The translations under genes and the position numbers were made by a program. This document shows positions 1 through 6,104 of a DNA stretch of 10,049 nt, piece by piece. The notes under the pieces were generated by a model. It had not been told where the DNA came from and made no database searches. It saw only the letters and a program-made list of their open reading frames with translations. Numbering within the stretch: position 1 is the stretch's first letter; each line of letters starts with the position of its first letter. The stretch is from Acidimicrobiaceae bacterium (GTDB taxonomy: Bacteria; Actinomycetota; Acidimicrobiia; Acidimicrobiales; UBA8190), in the NCBI GenBank assembly GCA_003453695.1, contig DMNK01000093.1, forward strand, positions 23,294 through 33,342. Reading direction: 5' to 3'.

Positions 1-166
1 CGACTGCGGCGGCCATCGTGGGCCATCGCCGGCGCCGCTGCGGGGGCGGTTCCGCACCCCCGACCGATCCGGTGGGTGGCACACCGGGCGCGGATCCCGG
101 CGGTAGTGGGCCCGAAAGCGGGAAGTGGGCTGGCGGGCTCGGTTGGTCGATGCGTCGCTCGTCCAT
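1..166 (-). CDS. Partial CDS, proline-rich N-terminus of a probable membrane-anchored protein
   Basis: The minus strand is open from an ATG at 166-164 to the window edge, giving 55 residues with no stop; the rest lies left of base 1. The start is supported by a perfect AGGAGG (minus strand of 171-176) four bases upstream. The protein begins MDERRIDQPSPP and is rich in Pro and Gly to about residue 42. It then has a basic run (QRRRRW, about 43-48) followed by PTMAAAV at the edge. A disordered Pro-rich cytoplasmic tail, an arginine cluster and then a small hydrophobic stretch is the usual layout before a first transmembrane helix in actinobacterial membrane or secreted proteins, but the helix itself is outside the window. 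It follows trpA in the same direction after 190 bases, so it may be separately transcribed. The function cannot be named from what is visible. Confidence 0.6.
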   Translation of the reverse strand, partial: MDERRIDQPSPPAHFPLSGPLPPGSAPGVPPTGSVGGAEPPPQRRRRWPTMAAAV

Positions 167-170
167 GGGT

Positions 171-176
171 CCTCCT
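171..176 (-). promoter_or_regulatory. Strong Shine-Dalgarno site for the left-edge gene
   Basis: The minus strand reads AGGAGG, then ACCC, then ATG at 166. This is one of only two strong ribosome-binding sites in the window (the other precedes trpB), and it is the main evidence that the truncated left-edge frame is a real gene. Confidence 0.6.
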
Positions 177-191
177 GGAGCTGTAGGCGAC

Positions 192-207
192 GGGTGCGGT
201 CGCACCC
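192..207. repeat. Perfect 7-bp inverted repeat with 2-base centre
   Basis: GGGTGCG, GT, CGCACCC: the arms are perfect reverse complements. The centre lies about 34 bases upstream of the ATG of the left-edge gene and 16 bases beyond its Shine-Dalgarno site. As RNA it could form a 6-bp stem with a 4-base loop in the 5' leader; as DNA it has the size of a dimeric regulator site. Which applies is not decided by sequence alone. Confidence 0.45.
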
Positions 208-241
208 CGACCCGGACCACGTCGGCCCAGGCTCCGGACTG

Positions 242-247
242 ACGGTA
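242..247 (-). promoter_or_regulatory. Possible -10 element for the left-edge gene
   Basis: The minus strand reads TACCGT, matching the actinobacterial TAnnnT -10 pattern. It would place a transcription start near 235 and a leader of about 70 bases containing the 192-207 dyad. No convincing -35 box is visible, so this is weak. The same hexamer occurs upstream of the GroES-like gene. Confidence 0.2.
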
Positions 248-264
248 GGAAAAGGGGCTGTGGT

Positions 265-280
265 GGTCCTGTGCAGGACC
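265..280. repeat. Perfect 7-bp inverted repeat, possible trpA terminator or operator
   Basis: GGTCCTG, TG, CAGGACC: perfect arms in the trpA to left-gene gap, 76 bases past the trpA stop. On the minus strand it is followed after 12 bases by CCCCTTTT-like sequence (a 4-T run near 250-253). That is too far and too short for a classic intrinsic terminator, so an operator or a weak terminator are both possible. The remainder of the 167-356 gap holds the 192-207 dyad and a CGAGGTC repeat cluster, and no other gene. Confidence 0.4.
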
Positions 281-315
281 TTCGCCTTCCTGTGCCACGA
301 GGGCCCAGGCGGTGA

Positions 316-341
316 CGAGGTCGACCGAGGTCGCCGAGGTC
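316..341. repeat. Three CGAGGTC direct repeats spaced 10 and 9 bases
   Basis: CGAGGTC occurs at 316-322, 326-332 and 335-341, i.e. about one helical turn apart, just beyond the trpA stop codon. This may be chance in GC-rich DNA or a phased binding site. Confidence 0.3.
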
Positions 342-356
342 AGCCCCGACCGGGCG

Positions 357-1169
357 TCACCCCGGGAAGGCGGCGTCGAGACGGTCCCGGATGCCGCCGA
401 TGAACCGGGCCGCCTCCTCGGCGTCCGCCCCTTCGAGGAGCCGGCGGACCAAGGCGGAGCCGACCACCACCCCGTCCGACTCGGCGGCGACCTCCACCGC
501 CTGCTCGGCCGACGAGATGCCGATGCCGATGCACACGGGCAGGTCGGTGATGCCGCGCAGTCGGCGCGCCATCTCGACAGCCGATCCGGCCAGGGTGGCC
601 CGCTCCCCCGTCACGCCCATGCGCCCCACGCCGTAGACGAACCCACGCGACCGCTCACAGATTCGGGCGGCCCGGTCGTCCGGCGTGGAAGGAGCCACCA
701 GGAGCACGGTGGCGACCCCGGCGTCATCGGCTTCGGCGCACCAATCCCGCGCCTCCTCGAGCGAGAGGTCGACCACGATGGCCCCGGACACGCCGGCTTG
801 GGCCAAGGACCGGGCGAAGCGCCGGTGCCCGGCCCGGAAGACGATGTTGTAGTAGCTCATGACGCACAGCGGCACGTCCACGTCCACCGTCGACAGCTCG
901 GAGAGCACCTGGGTGGGCGTCGTGCCCCGGCGCAGGGCCTGCAGCGACGCCGCCTGGATCGTGGGTCCGTCGATCATGGGATCGGAGAAGGGGATCCCCA
1001 CCTCGATGGCGTCGGCGCCGCCGTCCGCCAGGGCGCGCACCACGTGTATCCAGTCGCCACGCATCCCGGCGGTGACATAGGGGATGAGCAATTTGCGTCC
1101 GCCGTCGCGTCGCGATCGGAGGTGCTTCTCCATCTGGCCCGCCACGGGGGCCCGCGCTCCGACCGTCAC
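357..1169 (-). CDS. trpA: Tryptophan synthase alpha subunit
   Basis: The alpha subunit cleaves indole-3-glycerol phosphate to indole and glyceraldehyde 3-phosphate and passes indole through a tunnel to TrpB in the cytoplasmic alpha2beta2 complex. The 270-residue product matches the usual 260-270. The (beta/alpha)8 signature [15 protein letters not shown] (about 55-69) carries the catalytic acids E56 and D67. YVTAG (31-35), MSYYN (104-108), the phosphate-loop element GVTG (185-188) and GIGISS (215-220) follow. The loop reads VGRMGVTG where many homologues have Ser before the Arg, a mild change. The GTG start overlaps the trpB stop by four bases (GTGA) with no strong ribosome-binding site of its own, so translation is probably coupled to trpB. 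It is the last recognisable gene of trpCFBA. Identification is very secure. Confidence 0.97.
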   Translation of the reverse strand: MTVGARAPVAGQMEKHLRSRRDGGRKLLIPYVTAGMRGDWIHVVRALADGGADAIEVGIPFSDPMIDGPTIQAASLQALRRGTTPTQVLSELSTVDVDVPLCVMSYYNIVFRAGHRRFARSLAQAGVSGAIVVDLSLEEARDWCAEADDAGVATVLLVAPSTPDDRAARICERSRGFVYGVGRMGVTGERATLAGSAVEMARRLRGITDLPVCIGIGISSAEQAVEVAAESDGVVVGSALVRRLLEGADAEEAARFIGGIRDRLDAAFPG

Positions 1170-2335
1170 CGCATGAGGTCCCGGACCTGCGCCACGTCCT
1201 TGTCCCCGCGGCCCGACAAGGTGAGAAGGACACAGTCACCCTCGGGGATGGCGCGCCCGGCTTCGCGGATCACCCAGGCCAGGGCGTGCGCCGGCTCCAG
1301 AGCCGGAAGGATGCCCTCGGTCTCGGCCAGGGCCCGGAACGCCTCCAGGACCTCGGCATCGGTGGCCTGTTCGTAACGGGCCCGGCCGACAGTGGCCAGA
1401 TGGGCGTGCTCGGGGCCGATGCCCGGATAGTCGAGACCGGCCGAGATCGACTCCGCCTCTTCGATCTGTCCCACCTCGTCCTGCATCAGGTACGACTTCA
1501 TGCCGTGCACCACACCGGGCACGCCGTGTCCCATGGCCGCCCCGCCGGCTGCTTCCACCCCGACGAGCACCGCCTCGGTGTCGACGAACCCGGCGAAGGT
1601 GCCCGCCGCGTTGGAGCCCCCGCCGACGCAGGCCACGATCCATTGCGGGTCGGACCCGAGAATGTCCCGGCATTGCCGGCGTGCCTCTTCGCCCACCACG
1701 CGCTGGAGCTCCCGGACGATGTAGGGGTACGGGTGCGGGCCCATAACCGACCCGATGCAGTAGTGGGTGTGTGCCACCTCGGCCACCCAGTCACGCAACG
1801 CCTCGTTGACGGCGTCCTTCAGCGTGCGGCTGCCGCTCTTCACCGGACGGACCTCGGCGCCGAGCAGCTCCATGCGGAACACGTTGAGCTCCTGACGGGC
1901 GGTGTCGACCTCGCCCATGTACACCACGCACTGCATGCCGAACAGTGCTGCCGCCGTGGCCGTGGCCACCCCGTGTTGCCCGGCGCCTGTCTCGGCCACG
2001 AGGCGGGCCTTGCCCATGCGCCGGGCCAGGAGGGCCTGGCCGATCACGTTGTTGAGCTTGTGCGAGCCGGTGTGAGTGAGGTCCTCCCGCTTGAGCAACA
2101 GCCGGATGCCCAGGCGTTCCGACAGCCGTCGGCACTCGGTGACCGGGGTGGGGCGGCCCCCGTAGTGGCGCAGCACGGCGTCGAGCTCCTCGTGGAAGCT
2201 CGGGTCGGACCAGGCCTCGGCGAAGGCGGCCTCGAGCTCGAGGCAGGCGGGCATGAGCGATTCGGGCACGAACCGCCCGCCGAATTCACCGAAGCGCCCC
2301 TCCGCGTCGGGCGGGCCCATGAGCGATGCGCTCAC
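1166..2335 (-). CDS. trpB: Tryptophan synthase beta subunit
   Basis: This is the PLP enzyme that condenses indole with L-serine to make L-tryptophan, acting with TrpA. The product is 389 residues, close to the usual 390-405. It opens with the family signature [13 protein letters not shown] (13-25). The PLP lysine is K93 in HTGSHKLNN, the catalytic glutamate is E115 in ETGAGQHG, and the phosphate-binding loop is GGGSN (238-242). The COMM region [15 protein letters not shown] (141-155), the segment [15 protein letters not shown] (277-291) and the C-terminal LSGRGDKD (373-380) are all present. The start chosen is GTG at 2335: it overlaps the trpF stop as GTGA and has AGGAGGAG just upstream. An ATG at 2320 is an alternative, 5 codons shorter. 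The stop overlaps the trpA start by four bases. It is a TrpB1-type enzyme, not the longer TrpB2. Confidence 0.97.
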   Translation of the reverse strand: MSASLMGPPDAEGRFGEFGGRFVPESLMPACLELEAAFAEAWSDPSFHEELDAVLRHYGGRPTPVTECRRLSERLGIRLLLKREDLTHTGSHKLNNVIGQALLARRMGKARLVAETGAGQHGVATATAAALFGMQCVVYMGEVDTARQELNVFRMELLGAEVRPVKSGSRTLKDAVNEALRDWVAEVAHTHYCIGSVMGPHPYPYIVRELQRVVGEEARRQCRDILGSDPQWIVACVGGGSNAAGTFAGFVDTEAVLVGVEAAGGAAMGHGVPGVVHGMKSYLMQDEVGQIEEAESISAGLDYPGIGPEHAHLATVGRARYEQATDAEVLEAFRALAETEGILPALEPAHALAWVIREAGRAIPEGDCVLLTLSGRGDKDVAQVRDLMR

Positions 2336-3036
2336 GTCTCCTCCTGCCAGTCGAACGGCCCGGTGCCGGAGCGGACCTCCGCGTCGCCGTCGTCGACGGT
2401 TTCGCTGTCGTCGCCGCCGTCCAGTCCGGCTTCCCTGGCCGCCCGGCGGGCCGCCACCACGAAGGCCCGCAGGCGCTGGGGGTCCTTGCGCCCCGGCTCG
2501 GCCTCGACCCCGGTGCACACGTCCACGCCGTAGGGCCGCAGATGGGCCACGGCATCGCCGACGTTCTCGGCGTCGAGGCCCCCCGAGACGATCAGGCGGC
2601 CCGGGTCCACGACCCCTTCGGCCAGGCGCCAGTCGAACACCTCGCCCGAGCCGGGCGACGCCGAGTCCACCATCACCGCCGAGACACCCCAGGCCGCCGC
2701 CTTTTCGATGTCGGGATGCCCCGCCGAAAAGGCTCGGATGGTGACGGGCACACGCTCGGCCACCCACCGGGTCTGGGCCGACGTCTCCTGCCCGTGCAGT
2801 TGGGCCGCCCGCAGCCCGATGGTGTTGACGACCTGCACCACACGCTCGGGCGACTCGTTGCGGAACACCCCCACGGTGAGCACGTCGCGCGGCAGGCGGT
2901 CCACGATCTGCTGCACCGCCCTTGTCGACACCTGCCGGGGGGACGGGGCGAAGATGAAGCCGACGGCGTCGGCGCCGAGCCCCACGGCGAGCAAGGCGTC
3001 GGCTTCGCTCGTGATGCCGCAGATCTTCACCAGCAT
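2332..3036 (-). CDS. trpF: Phosphoribosylanthranilate isomerase with acidic C-terminal tail
   Basis: It isomerises N-(5-phosphoribosyl)anthranilate to the 1-deoxyribulose form (CdRP), the substrate of TrpC. The start MLVKICGIT carries the catalytic cysteine C6; the general acid is D124 in [21 protein letters not shown] (78-82), [11 protein letters not shown] (149-159) and [15 protein letters not shown] (171-185) follow, the last giving the phosphate-binding and closing elements. The core ends near residue 200. About 30 further residues, mostly Asp, Glu, Gly and Ser, form a tail beyond the usual 200-210 length. The ATG lies four bases after the trpC stop, and the stop overlaps trpB. A stand-alone trpF is notable in an actinobacterium, because Mycobacterium and Streptomyces use PriA for both this step and the HisA step. 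Confidence 0.95.
   Translation of the reverse strand: MLVKICGITSEADALLAVGLGADAVGFIFAPSPRQVSTRAVQQIVDRLPRDVLTVGVFRNESPERVVQVVNTIGLRAAQLHGQETSAQTRWVAERVPVTIRAFSAGHPDIEKAAAWGVSAVMVDSASPGSGEVFDWRLAEGVVDPGRLIVSGGLDAENVGDAVAHLRPYGVDVCTGVEAEPGRKDPQRLRAFVVAARRAAREAGLDGGDDSETVDDGDAEVRSGTGPFDWQEET
2340..2345 (-). promoter_or_regulatory. Strong Shine-Dalgarno site for trpB
   Basis: The minus strand reads AGGAGG followed by AGAC and the GTG at 2335, all within the last codons of trpF. It selects the GTG at 2335 as the trpB start, and it contrasts with trpF and trpA, which lack clear sites. Confidence 0.65.
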
Positions 3037-3040
3037 GGCG

Positions 3041-3874
3041 TCAGGCCCGGCTGGGGGCGGGCGGCGACGACGTCACGCCTCTCCGGGCCACCGGGTGGCC
3101 CCGGAGCTCCCCCAAGGCGGCGGCCCGCCGGTTGCTCGTGAGGAGGGTCTCGCCCACCAACACGGCGCGGTAGCCGGCCTCGGCCAGACGCGCCGCGTCG
3201 GCGCCGTGGCGGACTCCGGACTCGGCCACGGCCACCACGTCGGGAGGCATCACGGCGGCGAGCTCCCTGGCCCGGTCGTGATCGACCTCGAAGGTGCGCA
3301 GGTCCCGCTGGTTGACGCCGACGAGCGTGGCGCCCACGTCGAGAGCCCGTTGCAGCTCCTCGCTGTCGTGCACCTCGACCAGGGCAGCAAGGCCGAGGTC
3401 GCCGGCCAGCGTGTGCAGCCGCTCGAGCTCGTCGCCGGCCAGAGCCGCCACGATGAGCAGCACGGCGTCCGCGCCCATGATGCGGGCGTCGTAGACGTCC
3501 GCCTCGCCCACGGTGAAGTCCTTGCGCAGCACGGGCAGGTCGCAGGCCGCCCGGGCGTTGGCCAGGTCGTCCGCCGAGCCGCCGAAGAAGTCGCTGTCGG
3601 TGAGGACCGACAGACATGCAGCGCCCGCCTCGGCGTACTCGCCGGCCAGCCCGGCCGGGTCGAGCGTGGGGTCGAGATCCCCCTTGGAGGGCGAGCGGCG
3701 CTTGATCTCGGCGATGACCGCCAGCCCGCCGGCAGCGGCCAGGGCATCGGCGAACGGGCGCGGGGACGGCGCCGCCACCGCCTCGGCTTCGAGCGCGGCA
3801 AGCGGCCGGTGGTCGGCCTCCGCCCTTCGGCGATGGGCATCGAGGATGTCGGCCAAGTACGTCCCGCTCGCCAT
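3041..3874 (-). CDS. trpC: Indole-3-glycerol phosphate synthase
   Basis: It cyclises CdRP to indole-3-glycerol phosphate with loss of CO2 and water, a cytoplasmic TIM-barrel enzyme. The product is 277 residues, slightly above the usual 255-270, with a Ser/Pro/Ala-rich tail. The signature VIAEIKRRSPSKGDL (53-67) includes E56 and K58; K118 is in VLRKDF, E167 in ALVEVHD, N188 in VGVNQRDL and S219 in VAESGV, so the catalytic set is complete. The frame stays open upstream to 3946, but the family N-terminus (TYLADILDAHRRR) fits the ATG at 3874, which also sits seven bases after a TAGGCT -10-like element. It leads the minus-strand trpCFBA run and is divergent from the response regulator gene. Confidence 0.96.
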   Translation of the reverse strand: MASGTYLADILDAHRRRAEADHRPLAALEAEAVAAPSPRPFADALAAAGGLAVIAEIKRRSPSKGDLDPTLDPAGLAGEYAEAGAACLSVLTDSDFFGGSADDLANARAACDLPVLRKDFTVGEADVYDARIMGADAVLLIVAALAGDELERLHTLAGDLGLAALVEVHDSEELQRALDVGATLVGVNQRDLRTFEVDHDRARELAAVMPPDVVAVAESGVRHGADAARLAEAGYRAVLVGETLLTSNRRAAALGELRGHPVARRGVTSSPPAPSRA

Positions 3875-3881
3875 TGCGAGC

Positions 3882-3887
3882 AGCCTA
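3882..3887 (-). promoter_or_regulatory. Candidate -10 of a leaderless trpC promoter
   Basis: The minus strand reads TAGGCT, then 7 bases (GCTCGCA), then the trpC ATG. TAnnnT at this distance is the arrangement seen for leaderless transcripts, which are common in actinobacteria, and trpC has only a weak ribosome-binding site. No clear -35 hexamer is seen. Confidence 0.4.
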
Positions 3888-3919
3888 CCGGCGTGCCATC
3901 CCGGCCCCTGTGACCTGGC

Positions 3920-3940
3920 GCGACGCCGGCGCGGCGTCGC
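3920..3940. repeat. Perfect 9-bp inverted repeat in the trpC/regulator divergent region
   Basis: Left arm GCGACGCCG (3920-3928), 3-base centre GCG, right arm CGGCGTCGC (3932-3940). It lies in the 133-base region between the trpC start (3874) and the regulator start (4008), about 46-66 bases upstream of the trpC start and 68-88 upstream of the regulator start. The position suits an operator serving either gene. If trpC is leaderless it would not be transcribed with trpC, which argues against a leader hairpin. Confidence 0.5.
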
Positions 3941-3947
3941 CGACACC

Positions 3948-3999
3948 GGTGGCAGGGACCGAAGGAGATGACCCGGAATTGGGCGAGGGCGGTGGCAGG
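3948..3999. repeat. GGTGGCAGG direct repeat, 43 bp apart
   Basis: GGTGGCAGG occurs exactly at 3948-3956 and 3991-3999, a spacing of about four helical turns. The second copy overlaps the -10-like element of the response regulator gene. OmpR/PhoB-family regulators commonly bind direct repeats, so autoregulation is possible but not shown. Confidence 0.35.
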
Positions 4000-4001
4000 C
4001 T
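3996..4001 (+). promoter_or_regulatory. Candidate -10 of a leaderless response regulator promoter
   Basis: CAGGCT keeps the two key bases of a -10 element (A at position 2, T at position 6). It is followed by six bases and the GTG at 4008. The hexamer closely resembles the TAGGCT before trpC on the other strand. No -35 box is evident. Confidence 0.3.
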
Positions 4002-4007
4002 GGAACG

Positions 4008-4697
4008 GTGCCGGGCGCGGGATCAGGGGGCGACAGCTGTGTGGTCGTCGTCGAGGACGACCATCACATCTCGGACCTGGTCGCCATGTACCTCCGGCGG
4101 GACGGCTTTCGCGTCCTGCAGGCGCAGGATGCCGAGCGGGGCCTGGCCCTGGTGGACAGCGAGCGTCCCGACCTCGTCGTGCTCGACATCGGGCTTCCCG
4201 GGAGGATGGACGGCCTCGAGGCGTGCCGGACGTTGCGGGCCAAGGGGGACGTGCCCGTGCTCATGCTCACGGCCCGGGACGAGGAGCTCGACCGCGTGCT
4301 CGGCCTGGAGCTCGGCGCCGACGACTACGTGACGAAGCCCTTCTCGCCTCGCGAGCTGGTGGCCCGGGTCCGGGCCATCCTGCGACGGACGGCCGCACCG
4401 GAGCGTCCCGTCGCTGTCCATCGCGTCGGGGATCTCGAGGTGGACACGGCGCGGCGCGAGGTGCGCGGCTCGTCTGGCGTCGTGACCCTCACGGCCCGGG
4501 AGTTCGACCTTCTCGCCTATCTGGCCGCCAACGAGGGCCTGGCCCTGTCGCGCCGGCAACTGCTCGACGGGGTGTGGGGAGACGGATGGTTCGGCGACGA
4601 GCGCACCGTCGACGTCCACGTACGACAGCTGCGCAAGAAGCTGGGTGACGCCCTCCCCCTCGCCACGGTGTGGGGGGTCGGCTACCGGCTGGCCTGA
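4008..4697 (+). CDS. OmpR/PhoB-family response regulator
   Basis: This is a cytoplasmic DNA-binding response regulator of 229 residues. Receiver domain, about 11-126: the acidic pair D17/D18 in VVVVEDD, phospho-acceptor D60 in LVVLDIGLPG, T88 in MLTA, and K110 in YVTKPFSP. Winged-helix effector domain, about 136-228: LTAREFDLL (161-169), the recognition helix region DERTVDVHVRQLRKKLG (197-213) and the closing hairpin VWGVGYRLA. All conserved phosphorylation residues are present. The GTG at 4008 is preceded by a -10-like hexamer and no clear Shine-Dalgarno. A GTG at 4041, with AGGGGG 10 bases upstream, is a credible alternative giving 218 residues. The kinase gene follows after 9 bases, so the two form an operon. 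Its targets are unknown. Confidence 0.93.
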   Translation: MPGAGSGGDSCVVVVEDDHHISDLVAMYLRRDGFRVLQAQDAERGLALVDSERPDLVVLDIGLPGRMDGLEACRTLRAKGDVPVLMLTARDEELDRVLGLELGADDYVTKPFSPRELVARVRAILRRTAAPERPVAVHRVGDLEVDTARREVRGSSGVVTLTAREFDLLAYLAANEGLALSRRQLLDGVWGDGWFGDERTVDVHVRQLRKKLGDALPLATVWGVGYRLA

Positions 4698-4706
4698 GGG
4701 CCGGCC

Positions 4707-6089
4707 GTGCGGCGCCGTCTCACTGTCGCCATCCTGGCGGTGATCCTGGGCACCCTGGTGCTGACCGTGGCCGGCAGCCTGTTGCTGGTGCGGCGCGCCG
4801 CCGTGAGCAGCGCCGAAGGCGACCTCACCAGCCAAGCCGGTGCGCTCACCAAGCTGCTCGAGAGCCGCACGGCGGTCGCCACCGACCGCCGCGTGCTCAC
4901 CCTGCTGCGCAACGCCGGCTCCTACCGGACCCTGGCTGTGGTGGGCTTGTCGCCGGGCGGGCAGTTCACGGCGCTGCCGGCCGCGCTGAGCAGCTCCGAG
5001 CTGGACGTGCCGGCGCTGCAGGCGGGTGAGGCGGTGTCGGGCAACGTCGGCCTTCTCGTCTTCGTGGCCTCCCCCGTCGCCCTCACGGCCCGTCAGCGCG
5101 CCGTGCTCGGCGCCGTTCCGGCCGGCGACGGCGCCGTCCTGGTCGTGACCAAGGCCGCCCACAGCCCGGTGAACGGCTGGCCCTACTTCCTCCTGGTGGC
5201 GGGCGTGGTCCTCGTCGTGGGCGCCGGGGTGGCCGCCGTGCTGGCCCGCCGCATCACGGCGCCGCTCGGGCGGGCCCTCGCCACCACCGAGCAGATGGCC
5301 GGCGGGGACCTGAGCGCCCGGGTGCCGACGAGCCCGCACGACTACCCCGAGCTGCGCCATCTCGGTCAGGCCATCAACGTGCTGGGCGACAGCCTGGCCC
5401 GGGCGCGAGGTTTGGAACGCAGCTTCCTGCTGTCGGTGTCGCACGACCTGCGCACGCCGCTCACGTCCATCCGGGGCTACGCCGAGGCCCTCGCCGAGGG
5501 GGCGGCCACCGACGTCCCCGCCGCCGCCGGGGTGATCGCCGCCGAAGCCGGGCGCCTGGAACGGCTCGTCCAGGACCTCCTCGACCTGGCCCGCATCGAC
5601 GCCCGGCGCTTCTCGTTCGACATGGGGCCGGTCGACCTGGGTGCGCTGTCGTCGGGGGCGGTGGAGGCGTTCCGTCCGGAAGCCTCGGCGTTCGGCGTGG
5701 AGCTCCAGGCGCAACTCCCTGCCGTTTCGGGCCCGTGGGTGCAGGCAGACGCCGACCGCCTGGCCCAGGTGATCGCCAACCTGCTCGAGAACGCCCTCAA
5801 GTTCTCCGACCACCGGGTGGACCTCTCCCTCGGGATCGACGGCGCCTGGTGCGTGCTCAGCGTGAGCGACGACGGGCCCGGCATCCCGCCCGCCTCACTG
5901 GGGAGGGTGTTCGAACGCCACTACAGCGACGACCGGACCACCACGAGACAGGTGGGCACGGGGCTCGGCCTGGCCATCGTGGCGGAGCTGGCGCAGGCCA
6001 TGGGTGGATCCGTCGACGCCCAGTCACCGGTGTTCGACGGCCACGGCACCCGCATGGTGCTGCGCATGCCGCAGCGTTCCTCCCCCTGA
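4707..6089 (+). CDS. Membrane-bound HAMP sensor histidine kinase
   Basis: It is the probable cognate kinase of the upstream regulator, with 460 residues. An N-terminal transmembrane helix (about 6-28, after MRRR) and a second (about 159-180) flank an extracytoplasmic sensor region of about 130 residues with no motif I recognise. A HAMP linker (about 179-233) includes RRITAPLGRAL. The dimerisation/phosphoacceptor box SVSHDLRTPL puts the phosphorylated histidine at H246. The ATPase domain has the N box NLLENALKF (358-366), G1 DDGPGIP (388-394), an F-box segment around F402 and G2 GTGLGL (417-422). All are intact. The GTG start lies 9 bases after the regulator stop and follows GAGGG. The stimulus cannot be told from sequence. 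The stop is 15 bases from the convergent ygfZ stop. Confidence 0.94.
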   Translation: MRRRLTVAILAVILGTLVLTVAGSLLLVRRAAVSSAEGDLTSQAGALTKLLESRTAVATDRRVLTLLRNAGSYRTLAVVGLSPGGQFTALPAALSSSELDVPALQAGEAVSGNVGLLVFVASPVALTARQRAVLGAVPAGDGAVLVVTKAAHSPVNGWPYFLLVAGVVLVVGAGVAAVLARRITAPLGRALATTEQMAGGDLSARVPTSPHDYPELRHLGQAINVLGDSLARARGLERSFLLSVSHDLRTPLTSIRGYAEALAEGAATDVPAAAGVIAAEAGRLERLVQDLLDLARIDARRFSFDMGPVDLGALSSGAVEAFRPEASAFGVELQAQLPAVSGPWVQADADRLAQVIANLLENALKFSDHRVDLSLGIDGAWCVLSVSDDGPGIPPASLGRVFERHYSDDRTTTRQVGTGLGLAIVAELAQAMGGSVDAQSPVFDGHGTRMVLRMPQRSSP

Positions 6090-6104
6090 AGACCCCGGGG
6101 CGGG
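6090..6104. other. 15-base convergent gap with CCCCGGGG palindrome
   Basis: Only 15 bases separate the kinase and ygfZ stop codons. They contain the self-complementary CCCCGGGG at 6093-6100. There is no T-run on either strand and no room for an ordinary intrinsic terminator, so transcripts from the two sides probably overlap. Confidence 0.4.

Noticed and set aside
265..280. Canonical intrinsic terminator for the trp operon
   Set aside because: The stem is short and the only T-run is four bases, 12 bases away, so it is listed as a dyad and not as a terminator.
312..2533. Long plus-strand open frames (312-1376 and 1286-2533) opposite trpA and trpB
   Set aside because: Antisense shadows of conserved enzymes with low-complexity Arg/Gly/His composition and no recognisable domain.
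2336..2767. Upstream extension of the trpB frame, suggesting a TrpF-overlapping N-terminal domain
   Set aside because: The extension is Arg/Gly-rich shadow of trpF. A strong Shine-Dalgarno and the family N-terminus fix the start at 2335.
2708..3913. 401-codon plus-strand open frame opposite trpF and trpC
   Set aside because: Shadow of two catalytically complete enzymes on the other strand; no motif and no ribosome-binding site.
3875..3946. trp leader peptide or attenuator before trpC
   Set aside because: The upstream in-frame extension has one Trp codon only, no tandem Trp codons and no terminator with a T-run; the promoter evidence favours a leaderless transcript.
3962..3970. AAGGAG followed by ATG at 3968 as the regulator start
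   Set aside because: The ATG touches the AAGGAG, leaving no spacing, and is in a different frame from the receiver domain. An in-frame stop at 3969-3971 blocks upstream extension of the regulator.
4023..5813. Very long minus-strand open frame (596 codons) opposite the two-component genes
   Set aside because: It is the antisense of regulator and kinase codons in GC-rich DNA. The product is rich in His, Gly, Arg and Gln with no family motif, and the plus-strand proteins have complete domain signatures.
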